Origin: Candidatus Bathyarchaeota archaeon
GTDB lineage: Archaea; Thermoproteota; Bathyarchaeia; Bathyarchaeales; Bathycorpusculaceae
Reading direction: 5' to 3'
Assembly: GCA_937873375.1 (NCBI GenBank)
Contig: CALMWK010000115.1
Span: 1-34,119, forward strand
DNA: 34,119 bases
The notes under the pieces were generated by a model, which searched no databases, was not told the origin of the DNA, and saw only the letters and a list, made by a program, of their open reading frames with translations. Positions 7,085 through 14,717 of the stretch are shown here, piece after piece (the stretch's first letter is position 1; every line of letters starts with the position of its first letter). A program made the translations under genes and the position numbers.

Positions 7085-7194
7085 ACCCTAAAGCGCAGAA
7101 GCGCCGCTACTCTACAATTGAATCACAGAAAATATTAACTTATACCCCTAATTTCAAGCAATTGCGCCTTCAAATTTGCCATGGCGTTTCAGTT

Positions 7195-8373
7195 TTATTC
7201 AAGTACAAATTCGTCTTTATCCTCATACGGGGTTTCTTTTCCGCCCAACCGTGAAACAACAAAACCCACAACAACACCCGCCGTCACAGCAAAAACCACA
7301 GTCAAACCGATGCCTGCCAGCTGCCACAACGGAAACGCCACCAACGCCATAGCCACTAAACCGCCAAACAAACCTGGCATACCGTGAAGGTTATGAACCC
7401 CACAAGTATCAACGCCACCGGTTAGCTTCTGTAGTCTAGGCTGAATGAATGTGTAACCGACAACACTAATTGCACCCGCAACCACCCCAATCAGCATACT
7501 CCATCCAGGGGTAACATTTGCAACTGTAGCGCCTATAGCTACACCTCCTGCAAGTGACGCGTTGGCAATGTCCGCAATCTCCATTTTGCCCCGAATAAGA
7601 ACCGAAAACACATAAGTTGCAAGAGTTGCACCGCACAACGCCAAAACCGTGTTAATTGCAACCAGCGGAACTTGTTCAACAGGTACCAATGCAGAACAGA
7701 AAGACGGCCAGAAAACCCACAGCGCCGCGCTGCCCAGCATTGCAAACTGGTTGCTTCTCTTGGAAGTTTCCACTTTTATTTCGCGTTCCCTCTTGGTGGT
7801 TAACATTATTATTAATCCAAGTGCAAAATAGGCTCCAAAAGCATGAATCGATATCGAACCCGCCGTGTCCAAGAAGGCGCCTGCTGGGATAACTGCGCCA
7901 CTGAGTAAAAGCCACTCGTTTAGGGCATACAGAGGCGTGAACAACAACCCGATGAGCAGGTACTGCGAAGTGTTTACCCTGCCCAGTGGACCTCCGATTG
8001 CGATGAGTAGGCTGGCGGCGGCGAATTCTGCAAACAAAAGCATGGAAATATTAGTTATTGTCAGGTCTGCAACTGGACCCCACAAGTATGGACGTACCAG
8101 CATGTACAGCGGTAAGGATAGCGCCACCAAAAGGTAAGTCGCCGTTATCGATGTGTAACCATACTTTCTAACAAACACCATCAAAAAGCCGAATCCAATC
8201 AGAAGCATCACAAGCACGTCAATGGATTTCTCGTACATGAACCCGTTTTCAGCAGCAGTCATTGCTCCCTCATGTCCGTAGCTGTTTAGCTGGGGCACCA
8301 GTGCGATTCCGATGAAAATTAAAATTACCAGGAAAACGGCAGCCCCTGTCTTCAGTCTTCTTTGATTTTCCAC
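7195..8373 (-). CDS. Rh-type ammonia channel (Amt/Rh family)
   Basis: 392 residues with about eleven membrane helices. It matches the Rh branch rather than AmtB: the FAEFAAASLLIA and LGRV..SQYL segment, ALNEWLLL, and DTAGSISIHAFGAYF with the first pore histidine at about 177. DTCGVHNLHGMPG follows with the second pore histidine at about 327. Rh proteins carry NH3 (and perhaps CO2) across the membrane. I start at the GTG at 8373, which has GAGGGG upstream. A TTG at 8409 would add 12 residues but lies before the transcription start implied by the TATA box at 8426-8433. No GlnK gene is adjacent. Confidence 0.9.
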   Translation of the reverse strand: MENQRRLKTGAAVFLVILIFIGIALVPQLNSYGHEGAMTAAENGFMYEKSIDVLVMLLIGFGFLMVFVRKYGYTSITATYLLVALSLPLYMLVRPYLWGPVADLTITNISMLLFAEFAAASLLIAIGGPLGRVNTSQYLLIGLLFTPLYALNEWLLLSGAVIPAGAFLDTAGSISIHAFGAYFALGLIIMLTTKREREIKVETSKRSNQFAMLGSAALWVFWPSFCSALVPVEQVPLVAINTVLALCGATLATYVFSVLIRGKMEIADIANASLAGGVAIGATVANVTPGWSMLIGVVAGAISVVGYTFIQPRLQKLTGGVDTCGVHNLHGMPGLFGGLVAMALVAFPLWQLAGIGLTVVFAVTAGVVVGFVVSRLGGKETPYEDKDEFVLE

Positions 8374-8425
8374 CCTGACCCCTCTTAACAAACGTTCAAT
8401 AAACCACAAAGATTAGAGCAAATTC

Positions 8426-8433
8426 TATATAAA
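8426..8433 (-). promoter_or_regulatory. TATA box of the Rh channel gene
   Basis: On the minus strand TTTATATA at 8433-8426 would place the transcript start near 8403, about 30 bases before the GTG start at 8373. This decides against the TTG at 8409. Confidence 0.55.
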
Positions 8434-8588
8434 CATATAATCATCCATGTTGTACACTGAACATTGTATCCATTTTTTTAAAAACTGTAACTGCCTCTGG
8501 GTCAAGCCCACTGAATCCATTTTATTATTCCAAAACAAAACTGGGGCTGAAGGGCTTTCAGAGACCCTCAGAGAACGAGAAGAAGCGG

Positions 8589-8789
8589 TTACTGGTTTCT
8601 TTGTTTTCCTACTCTTCGGAAGAGCAGATTTGCAACCAACGCAACTATCAAGTCGGCTATTATCCATTCAAGGGAAGAAATAATTCCTAAGAATGCAAGG
8701 ACAGTGAACAGCATCAAGAGCACGATGGCTATTGTACCGACTATGTTTTTGGTTTTGCGCACCGCATCATATCCACTTTTTGCTCCCAT
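8589..8789 (-). CDS. Small two-helix membrane protein downstream of rtcB
   Basis: 66 residues from the ATG at 8789. Two hydrophobic helices lie at about 17-36 and 40-56, and a basic tail (RRVGKQRN) ends the protein. AAGGTGA lies four bases before this ATG; an ATG at 8831 overlapping rtcB would add 14 residues but lacks such a site. It follows the rtcB stop by 22 bases on the same strand and is probably co-transcribed with it. Function unknown; nothing links it to RNA repair except position. Confidence 0.65.
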   Translation of the reverse strand: MGAKSGYDAVRKTKNIVGTIAIVLLMLFTVLAFLGIISSLEWIIADLIVALVANLLFRRVGKQRNQ

Positions 8790-8811
8790 CAAGTCACCTT
8801 TTGCGGGAACC

Positions 8812-10290
8812 TTAACCTTTGACAACTGCAAGTGGCACTAAACGCGCGACCTTCGTGGCAATCCCAACCTTGTCACTCACGTCAGCCACAACATCCACGT
8901 TCTTGTACGCTGGATCAGCTTCCTCAGCCAAAATCATACTGCTTGCCGCCCGAACCACAATGCCCCGCTTCTCCAAACCCGCTTTGATGTCGCCACCCCA
9001 GTACTTGCGCTTCGCCGCCGACCTGCTCATCATGCGTCCTGCGCCGTGTGCTGTCGAACCAAATGACAAATCCATAGCTTTCTCGGTGCCGACCAGAACC
9101 CACGAACTTGTGCCCATGCTGCCTGGAATAAGCACAGGTTGCCCCTTTGAACGGTAATCTTGCGGAACCTCCACGTGTCCTGGTGGAAATGCGCGTGTGG
9201 CGCCTTTGCGGTGAACCCAGACCTTCTTTTTGCCCCCCTCAACGTTGTGCGTTTCGACTTTTGCAATGTTGTGAGCCACATCGTAAACGAGTTTTAGTCC
9301 GAATTTTTCTGGGTCTTGGTTGTAAACTTGCTGAAAACTCTGCCGAACCCAATGCGTAATCGCCTGCCTGTTGCAGAACGCGTAGTTTACTGCGCAAGCC
9401 ATCGCTTGGTAATAGTCCCGTGCTTCGCTGCTGCCTCCAGGTGCGCATGCCAGTTCTCTGTCCGGCAAAGAAATTTTGTACTTCTGCACCGCGTGCTCCA
9501 TTACGCGTAGGTAGTCACTGCAAACTTGGTGACCGTAACCTCTTGAGCCGCAGTGAATCATGACCATAACTTGCCCTTCTGCCTCGATGCCGAAAGTCTT
9601 CGCGGTTTCAGGGTTTAAAATTTTGTCCACCTTCTGAATCTCCAAAAAGTGGTTGCCTGAACCTAAAGTGCCCAGCTGCGTTACGCCTCTGTTCTTGGCG
9701 GTTGGAGAAACCTTGTCTGGGTTAGCGTTCTTCATGCATCCCTGCTCTTCACAGTGTTCTGCGTCTTGTGCCCAGCCCATGCCTTTTTCAATGAGCCAGT
9801 TGACGCCTTCAACAACAACCCTATCCTGGTCACTCTTGGAAATTGTGAAGTCTTTTCTGCGGCTTCCCAGTCCCGATGGTACATTGGTGAAGATTGACTC
9901 TGCTAACTGAGCAAGTTTTGGTCTTACGTCTTTTTCTGTGAGGTTTGTGGTTAAGAGGCGTACTCCGCAGTTTATGTCGTAGCCTACGCCGCCTGGGCTG
10001 ATAACGCCTGCATCGTAGTCGGTTGCGGCTACGCCGCCTATGGGAAAACCGTAACCTTCATGGCCATCCGGCAAAGTGATGGCGTTCTTGTAAATGCCTG
10101 GCAAATGGGCAACGTTGGCGCATTGCTCCATGGTTCGGTCTGTTTTCATTTTTTCTATGAGGGCTTCGTTGGCGAAAATTAAGCCTGGAACCTGCATTCC
10201 TGGTCTGAAGCGTGGAATACGCCATGAGTAATCGTCTATTTTCTCCAGAGGAACCCTTAATGTTGGAGCGCGACCTGCGTCTTCACCCAT
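8812..10290 (-). CDS. rtcB: RNA-splicing ligase RtcB
   Basis: 492 residues, the full length of archaeal RtcB, with no intein. It joins 2',3'-cyclic phosphate and 5'-OH RNA ends (tRNA exon joining, RNA repair) using GTP and Mn2+. Visible motifs are DGHEGYGFP (about 75-83), YDINCG with metal ligands Asp105 and Cys108, GSGNHFLE, HCGSRGYGH, and STAHGAGR with the guanylylated histidine at about 415. AGGTG precedes the ATG at 10290, and a TATA-like element lies at 10322-10330. Its cofactor archease is encoded at 12079-12528, separated by an MBL hydrolase and adenylate kinase. Confidence 0.97.
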   Translation of the reverse strand: MGEDAGRAPTLRVPLEKIDDYSWRIPRFRPGMQVPGLIFANEALIEKMKTDRTMEQCANVAHLPGIYKNAITLPDGHEGYGFPIGGVAATDYDAGVISPGGVGYDINCGVRLLTTNLTEKDVRPKLAQLAESIFTNVPSGLGSRRKDFTISKSDQDRVVVEGVNWLIEKGMGWAQDAEHCEEQGCMKNANPDKVSPTAKNRGVTQLGTLGSGNHFLEIQKVDKILNPETAKTFGIEAEGQVMVMIHCGSRGYGHQVCSDYLRVMEHAVQKYKISLPDRELACAPGGSSEARDYYQAMACAVNYAFCNRQAITHWVRQSFQQVYNQDPEKFGLKLVYDVAHNIAKVETHNVEGGKKKVWVHRKGATRAFPPGHVEVPQDYRSKGQPVLIPGSMGTSSWVLVGTEKAMDLSFGSTAHGAGRMMSRSAAKRKYWGGDIKAGLEKRGIVVRAASSMILAEEADPAYKNVDVVADVSDKVGIATKVARLVPLAVVKG

Positions 10291-10321
10291 AAATTAACAC
10301 CTACAGAGAAAGGGAGAGTTG

Positions 10322-10330
10322 AATATAAAA
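10322..10330 (-). promoter_or_regulatory. TATA-like element upstream of rtcB
   Basis: On the minus strand TTTTATATT about 35 bases before the rtcB ATG would give a short leader holding the AGGTG site. It shows that rtcB has its own promoter although the MBL gene ends only 72 bases upstream. Confidence 0.45.
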
Positions 10331-10362
10331 CAGTTTTGAAACAAATTCCCCTTAGTACAGGG

Positions 10363-11286
10363 TCAAATTTTTGGTTTTCTGGCGAAGTCTACGAAACCTT
10401 GCACGCTGTTCTCAATCAAAGTTTTCCGGTGAACAGGATTTTCTTTAAGCGCAGAAGCAATTTCGCGGACTCTTTTATCTCCACTAAGTATGGCTTCCCT
10501 TATCGTCTCTGTGCTTTCGCCCTTCTTTACGCCTTCTTCAGCTATTTTCAGCCAGAGTTTAATCTGCACCGCATAATCCCGCAACCGCCTAACAGCGTCT
10601 GAGGCGCTCCCAAAATGAGAGTAACACAAAATTTTAGGGTCAAGACTGATGAGTTTATTTAGCGAAATCAACGCGATGTCAGGTCGAAATGGAGGCGGCG
10701 TAGTGGGGAAAACGGTGTTGTACTCGCTGAGGTATGCGCCCGCGGCATCACCTGAAAAAACGGCTTCATTCAGGTACTCGTAGTAACTCAGGTTGTGAGC
10801 GGCATGTCCTGGAGCTTCCACCGTCTTCAGTTTCACGCCGTTGCCTGCATCAAAAGTCATGCCTTCATGCGCAATAATTAGTTTATCTTCTGGCACTGGT
10901 TCAGGTTCGCCGAACATCTCCGCAACATTTCCCAGAACTTCTTTGGTTGCAGCCCAGAGCTTCGCGGGGTCTTTTAGGTGGGGTGCGCCTTTGGGGTGAA
11001 CGATGACTTTGGCGTTTGGCAAACTTTTCAGCAGGGTACCTGTGCCGCCGCAGTGGTCAACGTGTACATGGGTTAAGGCAATATAGACTACGTCTTCTGG
11101 GTTGACGTTTAGTTCTTTGAGTCCTGAAAGTAGGTTGGAGATAGATGAGGTTGGTCCAGTTTCAACTATGATGGTCCTGTTTCCCTTCAGGACGTAGCTT
11201 GCGATGAGGTTTTTGAAGCCGCCAGCTTCTAAGTCTACTATGAACAGGTTTTTCCCGATTTCTTTGGTGTGCATTTTTCGCAACAT
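10363..11286 (-). CDS. Metallo-beta-lactamase-fold hydrolase
   Basis: 307 residues. The zinc signature HVHVDH lies at residues 73-78. APGHAAHNLSYYE carries the next histidine, a GDAAGAYL stretch the bridging aspartate, and CYSHFG a late histidine. The second half (about 215-307) is helical, like the C-terminal region of glyoxalase II-type and related MBL hydrolases. It is probably a cytosolic hydrolase; the substrate is not evident. Starts at 11286 (ATG) and 11274 (ATG, MHTKEIG) are both possible; a GAGGG lies just upstream of the first, which suits the second better. It is divergent from adenylate kinase. Confidence 0.88.
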   Translation of the reverse strand: MLRKMHTKEIGKNLFIVDLEAGGFKNLIASYVLKGNRTIIVETGPTSSISNLLSGLKELNVNPEDVVYIALTHVHVDHCGGTGTLLKSLPNAKVIVHPKGAPHLKDPAKLWAATKEVLGNVAEMFGEPEPVPEDKLIIAHEGMTFDAGNGVKLKTVEAPGHAAHNLSYYEYLNEAVFSGDAAGAYLSEYNTVFPTTPPPFRPDIALISLNKLISLDPKILCYSHFGSASDAVRRLRDYAVQIKLWLKIAEEGVKKGESTETIREAILSGDKRVREIASALKENPVHRKTLIENSVQGFVDFARKPKI

Positions 11287-11428
11287 CCCTCTGAGGGTAA
11301 ATGTAGAAGTCTATGGAGGGGGCATAAACGTTTCTTTTCTATAACTCTTGATTATTGGCGCGTAACCTTTAACTGTTAGGTTTTTTCATTTTGTAATGAT
11401 TTACTGTCTACGCGAGAGGCTGGACTTG

Positions 11429-12082
11429 GTGAATGCAATAATCTTCGGTGCCCCAGGTTCTGGAAAAGGCACTTACAGTGCGTTGCTTAAAGCTAAACTT
11501 GGCGTTGACGTAATCGCGATGGGCGATATTTTCAGGGAATTAATGAAGGAAGATACACCTTTTGGCAGGAACATTAAGAGTTATGTGAAAGCAGGGTTGC
11601 TTGTTCCTGATGAAATAACCTTAGACATTTTGAAGAAGCACATATCCCAAGTGCCGAAAGGTCACGGATTTATTTTGGATGGGTATCCGCGTAATCTTGC
11701 GCAAGCTCAAACACTGGAGAGCATCGCCAAAATTGACGTCTTATTGCAGTTGGTTGTTCCAGACTGGATAATCATCGAGCGATTATCTGGGCGACGAATC
11801 TGTAAAAACTGTGGAGCCGTTTACAACTTGCAATTTTTAAAACCCAAAGTGGAGGGGGTTTGTGACAAGTGCGGTGGTTCGCTTTATCAGCGGCAAGATG
11901 ACAACCCTGAGATTATACAAATGAGGCTTGAACTTTACGATAATGAAACAAGCCCACTTATACGGTACTATACAGGAAGAAAGGTGCCTGCTATCGTGCA
12001 TAAAAGTGACTCGCTTCAGATTCCGCCTGAAACCGTAGTCGACCTTTTTGTGACTGATCTCAAGAAGCTTAATCTGATTTAG
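11429..12082 (+). CDS. adk: Adenylate kinase, zinc-LID type
   Basis: 217 residues. It interconverts ATP + AMP and 2 ADP in the cytosol. The P-loop GAPGSGKGT is at the N-terminus, the AMP-binding region holds GDIFRELM and ILDGYPRN, and the LID carries a zinc site with CKNC and CDKC. This is the bacterial-type enzyme, not the short archaeal AdkA. The GTG at 11429 has a GAGAGG nine bases upstream and starts exactly where the family does. An ATG at 11396 would add 11 residues and sit near the expected transcript start. The gene overlaps the convergent archease gene by four bases at the stop codons. Confidence 0.93.
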   Translation: MNAIIFGAPGSGKGTYSALLKAKLGVDVIAMGDIFRELMKEDTPFGRNIKSYVKAGLLVPDEITLDILKKHISQVPKGHGFILDGYPRNLAQAQTLESIAKIDVLLQLVVPDWIIIERLSGRRICKNCGAVYNLQFLKPKVEGVCDKCGGSLYQRQDDNPEIIQMRLELYDNETSPLIRYYTGRKVPAIVHKSDSLQIPPETVVDLFVTDLKKLNLI

Positions 12083-12528
12083 ATGTCGAGGATAAACATC
12101 AACGTAGCCTTGTCCGCTTCCCTAATTATCTCCATCTGGTGATAAGTAGCTGCTTTAACACCTACTTTCTGCGGGTGTTTTCCAGGATTAAATTTTTCTC
12201 CCCACACAGTAGCTTTGAGTTTGAACCCCTCTTTTGTCTCCTTAAAACTGTGAACCTCAAACTTGGAGAAAAGCATGCCCTCTACCTCGAACTTCACGAG
12301 AAGCGCTTCCAGCCAACTATAAAGCAACGCATACTCGTCTTCCGCTTCCACCTCCACCGCTTCCCTGTGCGCAGGGTTGACCTTTTGTGTGTCCGTCATG
12401 ACTTCGAACATTGCACGTGCCGCGTTGCCTAAGGCTTCCTCCATGGTTGCGCCGTATGCCGCGATGTAGGCGTCTGCGGTGTGTTCTAGAAACTCGAATT
12501 TTCCAGCGAATTTGTTTGGTTTGTCCAA
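12079..12528 (-). CDS. Archease, RtcB cofactor
   Basis: 149 residues. Archease motifs are FEFLEHTADAYIAAYG at the N-terminus, ALLYSWLEALL in the middle and VKAATYHQMEI near the end, with a terminal FILDI that carries the family's C-terminal aspartate. Archease speeds RtcB guanylylation and allows multiple turnover. It lies 24 bases downstream of the M42 aminopeptidase gene on the same strand and overlaps adk at the stop codons. The partner gene rtcB is 1.8 kb away on the same strand but in a separate transcript. Confidence 0.95.
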   Translation of the reverse strand: MDKPNKFAGKFEFLEHTADAYIAAYGATMEEALGNAARAMFEVMTDTQKVNPAHREAVEVEAEDEYALLYSWLEALLVKFEVEGMLFSKFEVHSFKETKEGFKLKATVWGEKFNPGKHPQKVGVKAATYHQMEIIREADKATLMFILDI

Positions 12529-12551
12529 ATCAAGACACCCTTTTTTGGATT

Positions 12552-13595
12552 TTAGAATTTGTTTTGGATATTCTGAACTGCCGCTGCCGCCAGCTTCGCC
12601 GAGTTTTCGGCGTCTTTTAGGTTGATTAAGCCGAATGGGCTGTGGATGTACCTTGTTGGAACAGATATCGTGCCGCTTGGAACACCCTGCCTCGTCAAAG
12701 ATATGCGTGCAGCATCTGTTGTGCCCAGCAAGCCAGTTTCAAGTTGGTATTCAATTTTGTTTTCTGAGGCTGTGTCGATGAGCCACCGCAGAACTTTGGG
12801 GTGCGTAATTAACCCTGAATCCGTCACGGTTAAGGCTGGGCCTTTGCCCATTTTTACGCTGGTGTCAAATTCTCTTACGCCCGGCACATCACCTGCAACT
12901 GTTACGTCTAAGGCTAAGGCTACGTCAGGCTCGATGCCGAACGCTGCGGTTGCTGCGCCTCTCAAGCCAACTTCTTCTTGAACTGTGCCTACGGCGTACA
13001 CGGTGCAGTCGGTTTTCTCCAACTGTTTGAGGGTTTCAATCATGAAGGCGCAGCCTGCACGGTTGTCAAAGGCTTTGCCCATGACTATGCCTTTGCCCAG
13101 TTTCGTGTACTTAGCATCAAAACCTATGGCATCTCCGACTTTGATGCCCATTTTCTTTGCGTCTTCGCGGTTCTCCGCGCCTACGTCAATGAACAAATCG
13201 TCGTAGGTGACGATTTTTTTGCGCTCATCCTCCTTCTGGATGTGCGGCGGCTTGGAACCTATGACACCGGGCAACGTTTCTTTGTCGGTGTAAACGTTAA
13301 CTTTTTGGGCTAGCAGAATTCGGTCGTCTATCCCGCCCATCTTTGCGAATTTGAGAAAGCCCTCTTTGGTTATGATTTTCACCAGCAAACCAACTTCATC
13401 CATGTGTGCAGCAAGCATAACTTTTGGTCTGCCTTTTTTGCCTTTTTTTATGGCGATGACATTTTCCAGCTTGTCCACAACGACCTCGTCTGCGTGGGGT
13501 TTGAGAAGTTTAATCATGAGGTTTCGGACTTCGCCTTCTCTGCCTGCCACTCCACAGGCGTTTGAGAGCTTCTCTAAGTTATCAGCTAACGACAT
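12552..13595 (-). CDS. M42 family aminopeptidase (TET/endoglucanase-like)
   Basis: 347 residues, the usual M42 length. The two-metal site is visible: AAHMDEVG (His and catalytic Asp), FDNRAGC (bridging Asp), QEEVGLRGA (catalytic Glu and ligand Glu), ALDVT (ligand Asp) and RYIHSP (ligand His). An insert of about 120 residues between the first two forms the dimerisation (PDZ-like) domain in this family. Archaeal members form tetrahedral dodecamers (TET) that trim peptides released by the proteasome. It is the first gene of a pair with archease and is divergent from the mtdB-like gene. Confidence 0.95.
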   Translation of the reverse strand: MSLADNLEKLSNACGVAGREGEVRNLMIKLLKPHADEVVVDKLENVIAIKKGKKGRPKVMLAAHMDEVGLLVKIITKEGFLKFAKMGGIDDRILLAQKVNVYTDKETLPGVIGSKPPHIQKEDERKKIVTYDDLFIDVGAENREDAKKMGIKVGDAIGFDAKYTKLGKGIVMGKAFDNRAGCAFMIETLKQLEKTDCTVYAVGTVQEEVGLRGAATAAFGIEPDVALALDVTVAGDVPGVREFDTSVKMGKGPALTVTDSGLITHPKVLRWLIDTASENKIEYQLETGLLGTTDAARISLTRQGVPSGTISVPTRYIHSPFGLINLKDAENSAKLAAAAVQNIQNKF

Positions 13596-13682
13596 AACAC
13601 CGTGCCTTCTTGAACGTTACAAGTACAATTACATCTCGGGCGGTCAATTATTAAACAATTGTGTTTGGTGGAAGTGGTAATT

Positions 13683-13707
13683 CTTAAATGCGTCAACCGC
13701 GTCAACA
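13683..13707 (+). promoter_or_regulatory. Promoter of the mtdB-like gene with a 9-bp direct repeat
   Basis: CTTAAAT (13683-13689) is a TATA-like box. Directly after it stand two copies of GCGTCAAC(C/A), at 13690-13698 and 13699-13707, filling the space between TATA and the expected transcript start near 13712. A protein bound there would block initiation, so a repressor site is plausible. The ATG follows at 13732. Confidence 0.45.
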
Positions 13708-13731
13708 GCATATTCAAGGTTGGACTTTAAA

Positions 13732-14664
13732 ATGGCACAACAACCAAGTTTCAAAACAGTTTTCGTTTTCCTAGACACCGACAAATACTGCAGCCCATTC
13801 GACATGCTCGTAGCAATAGACGCATTCCCAGACTCCATGATATTCAAGTACGAGAACGTTACAGGCGAGGACGCCGCAAAAATCGTTTTCGACGCGCTCT
13901 TCCCACGCGGACCCATGGGGGCACAACACACAAAAATCTTCATCAACGGCAGCAACTTCGACATGGTCAGCGAAGTCGTCGCGGCAACCCAGAAATGCAT
14001 GGCATCTGCTCCATGGGGAAACAGCATCATAGTTGACCCCCGAGGCGCATACTCAACAGCCGCTGGCGCCGTCGCAAAAACACTAGGATTATCACTTGAG
14101 AAGGGCTTTGGCACGTTGGAAGGCAAAAACGTCACCGTGCTCGCTGGTACAGGACCAGTCGGGCAGACAGCCGCAAGAATCTACGCTTCAGAAAAAGCCA
14201 ACGTAGTAATCACTTCACGCACCATGGCAAAAGGACAAGCTGTAGCGGACAAAATTAACAAAGAAGTCGGCGCAGAACGCGTCAAAGTAGTCGAAGTCAC
14301 CAAACCCGAACAGACATCCGCAGCAGTCAAAGACGCAGAAATCATTTTGGCAGCAGGCGCAGGCGGAATCCAACTGCTAAGCGCAGCCGACCTGAAGAGT
14401 GCAGCGAAATGCAAGATTGTTGCAGACATCAACGCCATCAAACCCCTCGGCGTGGAAGGTTTAGGCTCAAATGACGACGGCGTAGCACTATCATCAGGTG
14501 CCTTCGGAATCGGCGCATTGGCAATTGGCAAACTGAAGATAAAAATTGAGACGGAAATGATTAAGCGCGCAACAGCGGCGCCGCAAGGGTTGTTTGACTA
14601 CTCGATAGCCTACGAAATAGGCAAAGCAGCAATTCTCAAGAAACTCGCCAAAGCAAAAGCTTAA
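13732..14664 (+). CDS. Methylene-H4MPT dehydrogenase, NAD(P)-dependent MtdB type
   Basis: 310 residues. Residues about 1-125 resemble the N-terminal domain of MtdA/MtdB (FLDTDKYCSPFDMLVAIDAFPD and FPRGPMG.....IFINGS). Residues about 125-310 form a Rossmann domain with the dinucleotide site LAGTGPVGQ and SRT after strand 2, which suits NADP. The reaction is methylene-H4MPT to methenyl-H4MPT, part of the C1 branch that includes Ftr in this window. It is unrelated to the F420-dependent Mtd of methanogens. I chose the ATG at 13732, with AAGGTT upstream; a TTG at 13720 is the alternative. Cofactor specificity is inferred. Confidence 0.85.
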   Translation: MAQQPSFKTVFVFLDTDKYCSPFDMLVAIDAFPDSMIFKYENVTGEDAAKIVFDALFPRGPMGAQHTKIFINGSNFDMVSEVVAATQKCMASAPWGNSIIVDPRGAYSTAAGAVAKTLGLSLEKGFGTLEGKNVTVLAGTGPVGQTAARIYASEKANVVITSRTMAKGQAVADKINKEVGAERVKVVEVTKPEQTSAAVKDAEIILAAGAGGIQLLSAADLKSAAKCKIVADINAIKPLGVEGLGSNDDGVALSSGAFGIGALAIGKLKIKIETEMIKRATAAPQGLFDYSIAYEIGKAAILKKLAKAKA

Positions 14665-14677
14665 AACAAAAAGTTGG

Positions 14678-14717
14678 CTGCCAAAAAGGCAGTTCCATCC
14701 TTTCTTTTATTTTTTGT
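14678..14717. terminator. Terminator hairpin between convergent mtdB-like and dapL genes
   Basis: CTGCC (14678-14682) and GGCAG (14688-14692) form a hairpin with an AAAAA loop, followed on the plus strand by a T-rich run from 14700. The whole 53-base gap between the two convergent genes is used. It could serve the mtdB-like gene directly; on the minus strand dapL lacks a T-run after the stem. Confidence 0.5.

Noticed and set aside
8425-8667. Minus-strand 80-codon frame between the Rh channel and the small membrane protein
   Set aside because: It overlaps the end of the better supported membrane protein and covers the Rh promoter; no recognisable features.
8812-10290. Intein in RtcB
   Set aside because: Inteins are common in archaeal RtcB, but this protein has the usual 492 residues with uninterrupted motifs.
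13644-14135. Minus-strand 163-codon frame over the start of the mtdB-like gene
   Set aside because: Antisense shadow of a clear dehydrogenase; it also crosses the promoter region.
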